Shown: positions 56,451 through 64,000 of the stretch, piece after piece
Position numbering within the stretch: position 1 is the first letter of the stretch
How the letters are laid out: the number at the start of each line of letters is the position of its first letter
Source of the DNA: Clostridium beijerinckii
GTDB taxonomy: Bacteria; Bacillota; Clostridia; Clostridiales; Clostridiaceae
DNA length: 64,000 bases
Direction: 5' to 3'
Assembly (NCBI RefSeq): GCF_018223745.1
Contig: NZ_CP073653.1
Location: 1,881,001 to 1,945,000, forward strand
Program-made: the position numbers and the translations under genes
The notes under the pieces: model-generated
Database searches by the model: none
What the model saw: only the letters and a program-made list of their open reading frames with translations
What the model was told of the DNA's origin: nothing

Positions 56451-56507
56451 TTGGGTGGCATAACGAGTCACTTCGTCCCAATATTCGGGATGGAGTGGCT
56501 TTTTTTA
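56451..56507 (+). promoter_or_regulatory. Second T-box antiterminator/terminator module
   Basis: TTGGGTGGCATAACGAG is a T-box sequence with bulge UGGC (56456-56459), complementary to the GCCA end of tRNA-Trp. A terminator follows: AGTCACTTCGTCCC / GGGATGGAGTGGCT with a 7-base loop and seven T. The 160 bases before it contain no recognisable Stem I or specifier loop, so it seems to depend on the first Stem I or to be a decayed second T-box. Confidence 0.85.
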
Positions 56508-56537
56508 TATAATTTAACTAAAATTGGGGGGAGAATC

Positions 56538-57929
56538 ATGATTAATATTTCAAAGGAAACTTTTAATCAAAAAAAGAAGGATGAATATATATTTTCATTA
56601 ATAAGTGAATTTAGAGGAGATGAAATTACTCCTATTAAAATTTTTGGTGGATTCAAAGGTAAAAGAAAATTTATTTTCGAAAGTGGAAGTAAAGAAAATT
56701 ATTTCGGCAGGTATTCGTTTTTGGGAGAAAATCCCTATAAAGAAATTTGTGGGGATGGAAAAGAAGAAATAGATGAACTCAAAAAAGAAAGTAGATTAAA
56801 GTTTGATAATAGTACTAATATTTTTTCATTTAAAGGTGGGGCTATAGGATATATGGGATATGATTCCATACAGTTTTATGAGAAAAAACTTAATTTTAAT
56901 AACAAAGATGATTTAAAGCTTCCTATAATAAGATTTAATTTTTATAACAGATATATTTGCTACGATCATTTTACTCATAAAGTTTATATTATAGACAACA
57001 TATTAAAAAACGATGCTCGAGAGTATGATGAAATAATCGAATCACAATATGAATATATAAATAGTCTGCTTTATAAGCCGATAGTAACAGAGCCATCGAA
57101 AGGAAAGAAAGATGTTTCGTTCAGATTTCATACATCCAAAGAAGATTTTGAAGAAAAAGTTAGAAAAGCAAAAGAACATATATTGGCAGGCGATATATTC
57201 CAAGTTGTATTATCACAGAGAATGACTTGTGAAACTGAAAAAAGCCATTTTGAGATATATAGAAAGCTTAGAGAAGAGAACCCTTCACCGTATATGTACC
57301 TAATAGATTATGATAGCTATCAAGTTATAGGATCATCACCAGAAAGTTTAGTATCGGTGAGAGGAGGAAAAGTTATTACAAATCCTATAGCTGGAACTAG
57401 AAAAAGAGGTGAAACTCCAGAAATTGATAATGCACTTGAAAAAGAATTAATTGAAGATAAAAAGGAGCTTGCAGAACATGTTATGCTTGTTGATCTAGGA
57501 AGAAATGATATAGGTAAAGTAAGCAAGATAGGAACAGTTAATGTGAGCGATTTTATGAAAATTGAGAGGTTTTCGCATGTTATGCATATTACTACTAAGG
57601 TTGTTGGGGATATAAAAGATGATTTAGATGGATTTGATGCATTAGCAGCCTGCCTTCCAGCAGGAACAGTATCTGGTGCTCCTAAAATCAGAGCCATGGA
57701 GATTATAGAAGATCTTGAAGATTTCAAAAGAGGAATTTATTCAGGGGCCGTTGGATATTTTTCTTATGGAGGAAATATGGATACAGCAATCTCTATAAGG
57801 ACGTTAATATTAAAAGATAAAACAGCTTATCTTCAGGCAGGAGCTGGAATAGTATATGATTCAGTTCCAGAAAAAGAATTTGAAGAAGTTCAAAGTAAAC
57901 TAATGGCTTTAAAGGAGGCTTTAAGATGA
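56538..57929 (+). CDS. trpE: Anthranilate synthase component I
   Basis: A 463-residue chorismate-using enzyme making anthranilate with TrpG. The C-terminal chorismate-binding domain has the family motifs AGDIFQVVLSQRM, PSPYMYLIDY, GSSPESLV, NPIAGTRKRG, LVDLGRNDIGKV and the late LPAGTVSGAPKIRAME, GAVGYFSYGG. The N-terminal domain carries the Ser region for tryptophan feedback (FIFESGS). The ATG at 56538 has GGGGGGAG; an ATG at 56439 lies within the T-box terminator and is not a start. It overlaps trpG by 4 bases. Confidence 0.96.
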   Translation: MINISKETFNQKKKDEYIFSLISEFRGDEITPIKIFGGFKGKRKFIFESGSKENYFGRYSFLGENPYKEICGDGKEEIDELKKESRLKFDNSTNIFSFKGGAIGYMGYDSIQFYEKKLNFNNKDDLKLPIIRFNFYNRYICYDHFTHKVYIIDNILKNDAREYDEIIESQYEYINSLLYKPIVTEPSKGKKDVSFRFHTSKEDFEEKVRKAKEHILAGDIFQVVLSQRMTCETEKSHFEIYRKLREENPSPYMYLIDYDSYQVIGSSPESLVSVRGGKVITNPIAGTRKRGETPEIDNALEKELIEDKKELAEHVMLVDLGRNDIGKVSKIGTVNVSDFMKIERFSHVMHITTKVVGDIKDDLDGFDALAACLPAGTVSGAPKIRAMEIIEDLEDFKRGIYSGAVGYFSYGGNMDTAISIRTLILKDKTAYLQAGAGIVYDSVPEKEFEEVQSKLMALKEALR

Positions 57930-58513
57930 TTGCTTTAATAGATAATTATGATTCATTTACATTTAACTTATATCAATACTTAAGTGAATTTGCAGAAACA
58001 GTGGTTTTTAGAAATGATGAAATAACTGTAGAGAAGTTGAGAGAACTAAATCCAAAAGGTATAGTAATATCCCCAGGACCAGGTATTCCAGAGAATGCAG
58101 GTATATCGATAGATGTTGTAAAAGAATTGGGAAATAAGATTCCTATCTTAGGTATATGTCTTGGGCATCAAAGCATTGCAGAAGCTTATGGAGGAAAAGT
58201 AATTAGAGCAAACGAAATTTTTCATGGCAAAACATCAAAAATTCAAGTAAAAGGAAAGGATATATTTGAAGGAATACCAAGAAAATTAGAGGTTATGAGA
58301 TATCATTCGCTTATAGTTGAGAATAGTTCACTTCCGGACTGTCTTGAAGTACTAGCTTTAACTGTTGAAGGCAACTATATAATGGCACTTAAGCATAAGG
58401 AATATAACGTTTTTGGACTTCAATTCCATCCGGAATCAATATATACAGCAAAAGGTAAACATATTATTGGAAATTTTGTGATTAATATTTGTGGGGACAC
58501 ATTAGGCGATTAA
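57926..58513 (+). CDS. trpG: Anthranilate synthase component II (glutamine amidotransferase)
   Basis: A 195-residue class I glutamine amidotransferase supplying ammonia to TrpE. The triad is present: Cys in GICLGHQ, His and Glu in LQFHPESI. The oxyanion segment SPGPGIPENAG is normal. It overlaps trpE by 4 bases (ATGA) and is separate from trpD, not fused as in enterics. It may also serve folate (PabA) synthesis. Confidence 0.95.
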   Translation: MIALIDNYDSFTFNLYQYLSEFAETVVFRNDEITVEKLRELNPKGIVISPGPGIPENAGISIDVVKELGNKIPILGICLGHQSIAEAYGGKVIRANEIFHGKTSKIQVKGKDIFEGIPRKLEVMRYHSLIVENSSLPDCLEVLALTVEGNYIMALKHKEYNVFGLQFHPESIYTAKGKHIIGNFVINICGDTLGD

Positions 58514-58592
58514 AATTAAATATTAAAGAATGTGATATTAAATGTGAAAGCGCTGAAATAAGCAATTTTATAAATTTTAAGGGGGCATTAAA

Positions 58593-59612
58593 ATGATCAT
58601 AAATGATGCAATCAAGAAGTTGGCTTTAAGGGAAGAATTAACTGAAGATGAAGTAAGAGGTGTAATTAATCAGATTATGAAAGGGGAAGCAACTTCGTCA
58701 CAAATTGGAGGTTTCTTAGTTGGCCTTAGAGTAAATGGGGAAACTCCAAGGCAAATATTAGGTGCAGTTAAAGCAATTAGAGATAATGGGGTAAAAGTTG
58801 AAATAGAAAACACAGAACATTTGATTGATACCTGCGGTACAGGAGGAGATGGTTCAAAAACTTTTAATATATCTACAGCAGTAGCAATAGTTGCAGCAAG
58901 TGGTGGTGCTAAGGTTGCAAAGCATGGGAATCGCGCAGTTTCGAGTAAAAGTGGTTGTGCAGATGTACTAGTTGAACTTGGAATAAATATTGATTTTGAT
59001 GAAATTCAAAGTAAAAAAATCATTGAGGAAAATGGAATGGCATTTCTATTTGCACCAAAATACAATGGTGCTATGAAGAATGTATCAAAAGAAAGAAAAG
59101 AACTTGGAATAAGAACAATTTTTAATTTACTAGGGCCGTTAGCAAATCCAGCACCAATTACTGGGCAACTAATGGGCGTATATGATGGAGCTTTACTAGA
59201 GGATATTGGGGAAGTATTGCTAAATCTTGGATTAAAGAGAGCAATGATTGTTCATGGTGATGATGGGTTAGATGAAATTACGATTACTACATCAACAAGT
59301 ATATGTGAAGTTAAAGATGGAAAAATTAAAAATTACAAACTAGATCCAGAAAAGCTAGGTTTTAAGAAAGCTACTTTAGATGATATTAAGGGTGGAGAAG
59401 CAAAAGAAAACGCAGAAATAATAATTAAAATTCTTAAGGGGGAAAGAGGTCCTAAAAGAGATATTGTAGTTTTGAACTCGGGGGCCGCATTATACGTAGC
59501 GAACTTAGTTGATTCCATAGAAGATGGTATTAAAAAAGCATCAGAGCTCATTGATTCGAGAGCAGCTTATAAAAAGTATGAGGAACTTTCTAGTTTGCAA
59601 GTGATAGTTTAA
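58593..59612 (+). CDS. trpD: Anthranilate phosphoribosyltransferase
   Basis: A 339-residue enzyme joining anthranilate and PRPP. Signature motifs are DTCGTGGDGSKTFNIST, VAKHGNRAVSSKSGCADVLVELG and FNLLGPLANPA. Length is normal. GGGGG site; it starts 79 bases after trpG, the longest gap in the operon, with no terminator in between. Confidence 0.96.
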   Translation: MIINDAIKKLALREELTEDEVRGVINQIMKGEATSSQIGGFLVGLRVNGETPRQILGAVKAIRDNGVKVEIENTEHLIDTCGTGGDGSKTFNISTAVAIVAASGGAKVAKHGNRAVSSKSGCADVLVELGINIDFDEIQSKKIIEENGMAFLFAPKYNGAMKNVSKERKELGIRTIFNLLGPLANPAPITGQLMGVYDGALLEDIGEVLLNLGLKRAMIVHGDDGLDEITITTSTSICEVKDGKIKNYKLDPEKLGFKKATLDDIKGGEAKENAEIIIKILKGERGPKRDIVVLNSGAALYVANLVDSIEDGIKKASELIDSRAAYKKYEELSSLQVIV

Positions 59613-59636
59613 ATAATAATAAAGGGGGCAATGTTT

Positions 59637-60440
59637 TTGATTTTGGATGATATTATTGAAATGAAAAAAATAAGGGTAGAGAAGAGAAAAAAAGAAATTC
59701 CTATGAAAGAATTAGAAAAACAAGCATTATTTAGAGTTGAAAATGAAGTAGAAGCAAGTTTTAGAAATCCTTTTATAAAGGTATTAAGAAAAGATGGGTT
59801 ATCAGTAATAGGAGAATTTAAAAAGGCATCACCATCTAAAGGCATTATTGTAGAGGACTTTAATATAAAAGAAATATTAAACTATTATACGTATATTGGA
59901 ATAGATGTATTTTCAATTCTAACTGAAGAAGATTTCTTTTTAGGATGTGATGATTATTTAAAAGAAATTAGAAAAATTTCGCATACTCCAATATTGCGTA
60001 AAGATTTTATAATTGACTTCTACCAGATTTATGAGTCGAAAGTTTTGGGCGCGAATGGAATTTTGCTTATTGCTAGTGTTTTAGGTGAAAGGTTGGGGGA
60101 GTTTTACAAAGAAGCAAAGAGATTTAATTTAGAACCATTAGTAGAAATTCATAATAAGGCAGAACTAGATTTAGCACTTAAATATGATTGTGAAATTATT
60201 GGAGTTAATAATAGAGATTTAAAAAATTTCAATGTTTCGTTAGATATAACTAAAGAATTAATTCGGTGTATTCCAAAAGATAAGATAATAATAGCTGAAA
60301 GTGGAATCATGAGTATAGAAGATTTGAATGTAATTAAGGAATATGGAGTAGATGGAGTTTTAATTGGAGAATTATTTATGAGAAAAATAAATGATTCTGA
60401 ATTTAAAGCTAAATATAAAGAATTTAGAAATAATAAGTAA
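59637..60440 (+). CDS. trpC: Indole-3-glycerol phosphate synthase
   Basis: A 267-residue TIM barrel that closes the indole ring. Motifs are VIGEFKKASPSKG, LTEEDFFLG, LRKDFIID and the late IIAESGIM. The best start is TTG at 59637, giving MILDDIIEMKK, the typical family N-terminus, and 8 bases from GGGGG; an in-frame ATG at 59631 is only 2 bases from that site. It is separate from trpF, unlike the enteric fusion. Confidence 0.95.
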   Translation: MILDDIIEMKKIRVEKRKKEIPMKELEKQALFRVENEVEASFRNPFIKVLRKDGLSVIGEFKKASPSKGIIVEDFNIKEILNYYTYIGIDVFSILTEEDFFLGCDDYLKEIRKISHTPILRKDFIIDFYQIYESKVLGANGILLIASVLGERLGEFYKEAKRFNLEPLVEIHNKAELDLALKYDCEIIGVNNRDLKNFNVSLDITKELIRCIPKDKIIIAESGIMSIEDLNVIKEYGVDGVLIGELFMRKINDSEFKAKYKEFRNNK

Positions 60441-60482
60441 TTTATAAATCTAAAATAATATTAGATTATGTGAGGATTTGAT

Positions 60483-61172
60483 ATGATTCAAGTTAAAATT
60501 TGTGGGATAACTAATAAGAATGAGATTAAATATTTAAATATATTAAAGCCAGAATATATGGGATTTGTTTTTACAAAAAGTAAAAGACAGGTAACAGTAA
60601 GAGAAGCTAAACAGTTATCTAATAATTTAGATAAACAAATAAAAATCGTTGGAGTATTTAAAGATAATTCTATAGATGAAATTCTAGATGTAATTAACAT
60701 ACTACCTTTAAATATTATTCAGCTTCATGGAAAAGAAGATGAAAACTTTATATCATCGTTAAAGGCAAGAGTGGAGAAATCAGTAAGTATATGGAAAGCA
60801 TTATCAATAAGCGATGCTGAAAATATAAGAAAATATGCAGATCATAAGTATAGAGATTCAATTGATAATATCCTTATTGATGGGGATAAACCAGGTAGTG
60901 GAGAAACTTTTCCATTAGAAGATATATGCGAATTATTAAAAGTAGATTCTAACAAGGAAAATAATTGTAATCTAACTAACAATACCTGCAGTTTCTTTTT
61001 GGCAGGTGGTATAACACCAGAAAATGTAGCTGAAAGAATAGTGAAAGTAAGTCCTTATGGAATTGATGTTTCATCAGGGATAGAAATAACAAATGAAGAT
61101 GGAACTAGAACAAAATCTTTTGAAAAGATGAGAAGTTTAATTGAAAAAGTGAGAGCAATTAATATTAATTGA
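60483..61172 (+). CDS. trpF: Phosphoribosylanthranilate isomerase
   Basis: A 229-residue TIM barrel. The catalytic Cys is in VKICGITN near the start, the Asp in NILIDGDKPGSGETF, and the phosphate site in FLAGGITPENV and GIDVSSGIE. An Asn-rich insert (about 155-170, SNKENNCNLTNN) makes it slightly longer than usual. It lies 42 bases after trpC and 21 before trpB. Confidence 0.94.
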   Translation: MIQVKICGITNKNEIKYLNILKPEYMGFVFTKSKRQVTVREAKQLSNNLDKQIKIVGVFKDNSIDEILDVINILPLNIIQLHGKEDENFISSLKARVEKSVSIWKALSISDAENIRKYADHKYRDSIDNILIDGDKPGSGETFPLEDICELLKVDSNKENNCNLTNNTCSFFLAGGITPENVAERIVKVSPYGIDVSSGIEITNEDGTRTKSFEKMRSLIEKVRAININ

Positions 61173-61193
61173 ATCAAGAAAGGCGGAAAAGTA

Positions 61194-62369
61194 ATGAAAG
61201 GTAGATTTAATGAATTTGGGGGGCAATATGTTCCTGAAACTGTAATGAATGCACTTATTGAACTTGAAGATGCTTACAATAAGGTGATAGATGATAAAGA
61301 ATTTATGGATGAGTACATGTATTATTTAAACTATTATACAGGAAGACCAAGTCCACTTTATTATGCTGAAAATATGACAAAAGATTTAGGTGGGGCAAAA
61401 ATTTATTTAAAGAGAGAAGATTTAAATCATACTGGCGCTCATAAAATTAATAATGCTTTAGGACAAGTACTCTTAGCTAAAAGAATGGGTAAGAAGAAAG
61501 TTATAGCAGAAACAGGTGCTGGACAACATGGCGTTGCAACAGCTACAGTAGCAGCAAAGTTTGGCTTGGAATGTAAGATATTTATGGGAGAAGAAGACAT
61601 AAAGAGACAAGCTATGAATGTTAAGAAGATGGAACTTTTGGGTGCTGAAGTTGTTCCAGTATTAAATGGAGTAAGAACATTAAATGATGCAGTAACTGAA
61701 GCAATTAGATATTGGGCCTCAAATGTAGAAGATACATACTATGTTTTAGGAACAGCTGCTGGTCCTCACCCATATCCAACTATGGTTAGGAATTTCCAAA
61801 GAGTTATAGGTGATGAAGCTAGAAAGCAAATATTAGAGCTTGAAGGAAGGCTACCGGATTATATCTTAGCTCCAGTTGGTGGAGGAAGCAATGCAATAGG
61901 AATATTTTATCCATTTATTCACGACAAGGAAGTTAATCTTATTGGAGTTGAAGCTGCAGGTAAAGGTATTGAAACTGGAGAACATGCAGCAACCATTACA
62001 AAGAAGGAAAAAGGAATCTTACATGGAATGTTGAGTTATGTACTTCAGGATAATGATGGTGGAGTGCTTGAAGCATATTCAATATCAGCTGGTCTTGATT
62101 ATCCAGGAGTTGGACCTGAACATGCATATTTAGCTGAAACTAATAGAGCTGAATATGAAAGCATAACAGATGAAGAAGCTGTAAGAGATGGATTTATGTA
62201 TTTAACAAGAATAGAAGGGATAGTACCAGCCCTTGAATCATCTCATGCTGTAGCATATGCTAAAAAATTAGCACAAACACTTAGCAGCGATAAAATCATA
62301 ATTGTAAATATTTCAGGGAGAGGAGATAAAGATATGGATGCTGTGCTTGCATATCTAGGTGAAAAATAA
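61194..62369 (+). CDS. trpB: Tryptophan synthase beta subunit
   Basis: A 391-residue PLP enzyme (TrpB1 type) that joins indole and serine. The PLP lysine is in [13 protein letters not shown], the phosphate site in GGGSNAIG, and the catalytic Glu region in [20 protein letters not shown] precedes the ATG. Its last base overlaps the first base of trpA (TAATG), consistent with balanced subunits. Confidence 0.97.
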   Translation: MKGRFNEFGGQYVPETVMNALIELEDAYNKVIDDKEFMDEYMYYLNYYTGRPSPLYYAENMTKDLGGAKIYLKREDLNHTGAHKINNALGQVLLAKRMGKKKVIAETGAGQHGVATATVAAKFGLECKIFMGEEDIKRQAMNVKKMELLGAEVVPVLNGVRTLNDAVTEAIRYWASNVEDTYYVLGTAAGPHPYPTMVRNFQRVIGDEARKQILELEGRLPDYILAPVGGGSNAIGIFYPFIHDKEVNLIGVEAAGKGIETGEHAATITKKEKGILHGMLSYVLQDNDGGVLEAYSISAGLDYPGVGPEHAYLAETNRAEYESITDEEAVRDGFMYLTRIEGIVPALESSHAVAYAKKLAQTLSSDKIIIVNISGRGDKDMDAVLAYLGEK

Positions 62370-63145
62370 TGAATAGAATAGATTTATCATTTAATAAAGT
62401 AAAAGAAGAAAATAGAAAAGCCTTAATACCTTTTGTAACATGTGGGGCAGATTTCACGGTTGAAGAAACAGCTGATTTGATAGTGTCTTTAGAAAAAGAA
62501 GGAGCAACTATAGTTGAAATTGGAGTGCCTTTTAGAGATCCTCTTGCTGATGGCCCAGTAATACAAAATGCATATACTAAAGCGCTTCAAAATGGAACAA
62601 AAGTAAAAGACGTATTTAGATGTGTAGAATTAATAAGGGGAAAATCAGAAGTTCCGATTGTATTAATGGTGTATTTCAATGTTGTATACTTTACTGGAGT
62701 AGAAAATTTCCTAAAAATAGCGGCAAAAAGCGGTGTAGATGGGCTTATAGTTCCAGATGTCCCTCTAGAGGAGAGGGGAGATCTTGATAAAATTTGTGAA
62801 GATAATGGCATATACTTAATTCCTCTAGTGGCTAGAACTTCAAAAGATAGAATAGCAGCAATAACAAAAGGGGCAAAAGGTTTTGTATATTGTGTATCTA
62901 CAAATGGAACTACAGGGGAAAGAAAAACTTTGGATTCTGGCACTCATGAATATTTAGAAGAAGTTAGAAAGAACGTAGATATACCAATGTGCATCGGTTT
63001 TGGAATTTCGTCAAAAGAGGTAGTAAAAGAAGTTAAAGACTATTGTGATGGGGTAATTGTAGGTAGTGCAATAGTGAAGAGAATGGCAGAAGGCAAAGAA
63101 GCAGTAATAGATTTCGTGAAAGATTTAAGTGATGGTCTTAAATAA
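62369..63145 (+). CDS. trpA: Tryptophan synthase alpha subunit
   Basis: A 258-residue TIM barrel that splits indole-3-glycerol phosphate. The catalytic Glu is in VEIGVPFRDPLADGPVIQ and the Asp in GLIVPDVPLEE; the phosphate site is GFGISSKE and VGSAIV. It is the last gene of the operon, coupled to trpB. Confidence 0.97.
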   Translation: MNRIDLSFNKVKEENRKALIPFVTCGADFTVEETADLIVSLEKEGATIVEIGVPFRDPLADGPVIQNAYTKALQNGTKVKDVFRCVELIRGKSEVPIVLMVYFNVVYFTGVENFLKIAAKSGVDGLIVPDVPLEERGDLDKICEDNGIYLIPLVARTSKDRIAAITKGAKGFVYCVSTNGTTGERKTLDSGTHEYLEEVRKNVDIPMCIGFGISSKEVVKEVKDYCDGVIVGSAIVKRMAEGKEAVIDFVKDLSDGLK

Positions 63146-63174
63146 TATAAAGTATATTTAATATGAGCTATAAA

Positions 63175-63252
63175 AAAATATCATATTTATTATTATGATA
63201 TTTTCAGTTAAATCCACCTTATCGTAAAGATAAAGTGGATTTCATATTTTTA
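63175..63252 (+). terminator. Tandem terminators after the trp operon
   Basis: First hairpin AAAATATCATA / TATGATATTTT (63175-63204); second AAATCCACCTTATC / GATAAAGTGGATTT (63210-63242) followed by T-rich sequence. Confidence 0.85.
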
Positions 63253-63298
63253 TGTTAAACTGGCTGAAGTAGTGAAAAGTATATATTGGATATTTGCT

Positions 63299-63712
63299 TT
63301 ATAAGTCCCATTTTTCAATTTGACAGCTAATTATACTTTGCGTACATATTCCTTTTTTGTACCAGTTACATGAGCTACATATTTTATTAAATTTAGCTTC
63401 ACTAAAATTTTTGTAAATAGTATCTATAATTTCATGAAACGTATATACTTTATTTTCTTTGATATTGTATGTTCGTAAAGTATTATAATCTAATTCATTA
63501 ACTTTATTTTGAGTGATGCAGCAATTATTAACTTGTCTATTAGGACAATTATTACATAGGATATCACATCCTACAATGAACATAACTTTAGAATAAGGAT
63601 TTTCCTTAATTAAAGTTACCAATTTATCCATGCCTATTGTAAAATCCTTACTGTATCCTAATCCTTGATAAAAAAATAAGCAATTTATATGATGTGGTCT
63701 AAGTAATAACAT
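63299..63712 (-). CDS. DUF1284 family cysteine-rich protein
   Basis: A 137-residue protein with the DUF1284 start LRPHHINCLFFYQGLGYS and the CDILCNNCPN motif. Ten or so Cys are arranged in clusters (residues 11, 49, 53, 56, 64, 65, 112, 115, 123 and 130), suggesting an iron-sulfur or zinc site. The family is widespread in anaerobes and its function is unknown. No clear strong ribosome site is seen except a GGAG-like stretch about 10 bases upstream of the ATG. It converges on the trp operon. Confidence 0.8.
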   Translation of the reverse strand: MLLLRPHHINCLFFYQGLGYSKDFTIGMDKLVTLIKENPYSKVMFIVGCDILCNNCPNRQVNNCCITQNKVNELDYNTLRTYNIKENKVYTFHEIIDTIYKNFSEAKFNKICSSCNWYKKGICTQSIISCQIEKWDL

Positions 63713-63756
63713 TTTTATAACTCCATCTAATTTTTCTTCCAGTATATAGCATATAA

Positions 63757-63799
63757 AAATAGTTTGTCAACCTTATGGAATTGTAAGGTTGACTATTTG
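63757..63799. terminator. Hairpin near the window end
   Basis: AAATAGT..GTCAACCTTA pairs with TAAGGTTGACTATTT around a 9-base loop. It lies upstream of the DUF1284 gene. The last 200 bases hold only a weak 38-residue frame (63805-63921) without a ribosome site. Confidence 0.5.
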
Positions 63800-64000
63800 C
63801 ATGATTGATTTATGAAATAGTTTATGTTGAAAATAAAGTTTATGATAAAGAAGTCTATAAAATATCTGGATATGAATTTTTTATAGGAGTAAAATATAAT
63901 AATACATCAGTTAAAAAATAGTTTTATTAAGGTGTATTGAATATAAATAGTAAATTGTAATTAATAATGTTATAATTTTGAGGAAATGAGGTGTTTAAGT

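Noticed and set aside
56439..56537. In-frame extension of trpE from ATG 56439
   Set aside because: It would translate the T-box and its terminator; the ATG at 56538 has a strong ribosome site.
63805..63921. 38-residue frame from TTG at the window end
   Set aside because: No ribosome site, weak start, and the window ends nearby; could be a remnant but cannot be supported.

Overview
The window is a low-GC, AT-rich chromosomal segment from an endospore-forming member of the Clostridia, most likely Clostridium sensu stricto near the solvent-producing species (C. beijerinckii-like). This rests on the spoIIIA operon, spoIVB-spo0A order, TTG starts, strong GGAGG ribosome sites, U-tract terminators, a sigma-54 type promoter in front of an iron-dependent alcohol dehydrogenase, and a T-box trp operon. 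Species assignment is inference. No rRNA, tRNA, CRISPR array, prophage or insertion sequence was recognised.

Layout. 1-4.2 kb: spoIIIAB (5' end outside the window) to spoIIIAH, the forespore-mother cell feeding-channel operon. 4.2-17.1 kb: the conserved block yqhY, nusB, folD, xseA, xseB, ispA, dxs, tlyA, nadK, argR, recN, spoIVB, spo0A, with tight spacing or overlaps from folD to recN. 17.1-28.4 kb: accessory genes: a 31-residue membrane peptide with its own extended -10 element and terminator, a bacteriohemerythrin, a uracil permease, a secreted thioester-domain protein, a toxin-antitoxin-like pair with an MqsA-type zinc ribbon and Panacea domain, a histidine phosphatase, a membrane metallophosphoesterase, an iron alcohol dehydrogenase and a chemoreceptor wrecked by an internal deletion.

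28.5-40 kb: envelope glycosylation genes (GT2, GT39, a second GT-C enzyme, galU), an orphan MGT-type glycosyltransferase, a NUDIX hydrolase and an OmpR-type two-component system. The two-component promoter and the glycosyltransferase operon promoter share an 11-bp-period TGTnAC-like direct repeat, suggesting one regulon. 40-45 kb: a secreted DUF4367-like protein facing an ECF sigma/anti-sigma pair, and an azoreductase gene split by an in-frame stop. 45-55.8 kb: yaaA, RNase Z, plsC, a TetM-like ribosomal protection GTPase, a YgjP-type metalloprotease, a YdcZ transporter pair divergent from a Crp/Fnr regulator, a DEAD-box helicase, and a CymR-like Rrf2 regulator.

55.9-63.3 kb: the complete trpEGDCFBA operon behind a leader containing one tryptophan T-box with UGG specifier followed by a second T-box antiterminator/terminator module without a recognisable Stem I. 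The window ends with a DUF1284 protein on the minus strand. The strongest candidates for something little described are the toxin-antitoxin pair with an unassigned toxin, the anchorless thioester protein, the partially duplicated trp T-box, the shared direct-repeat regulon and the 31-residue membrane peptide unit.
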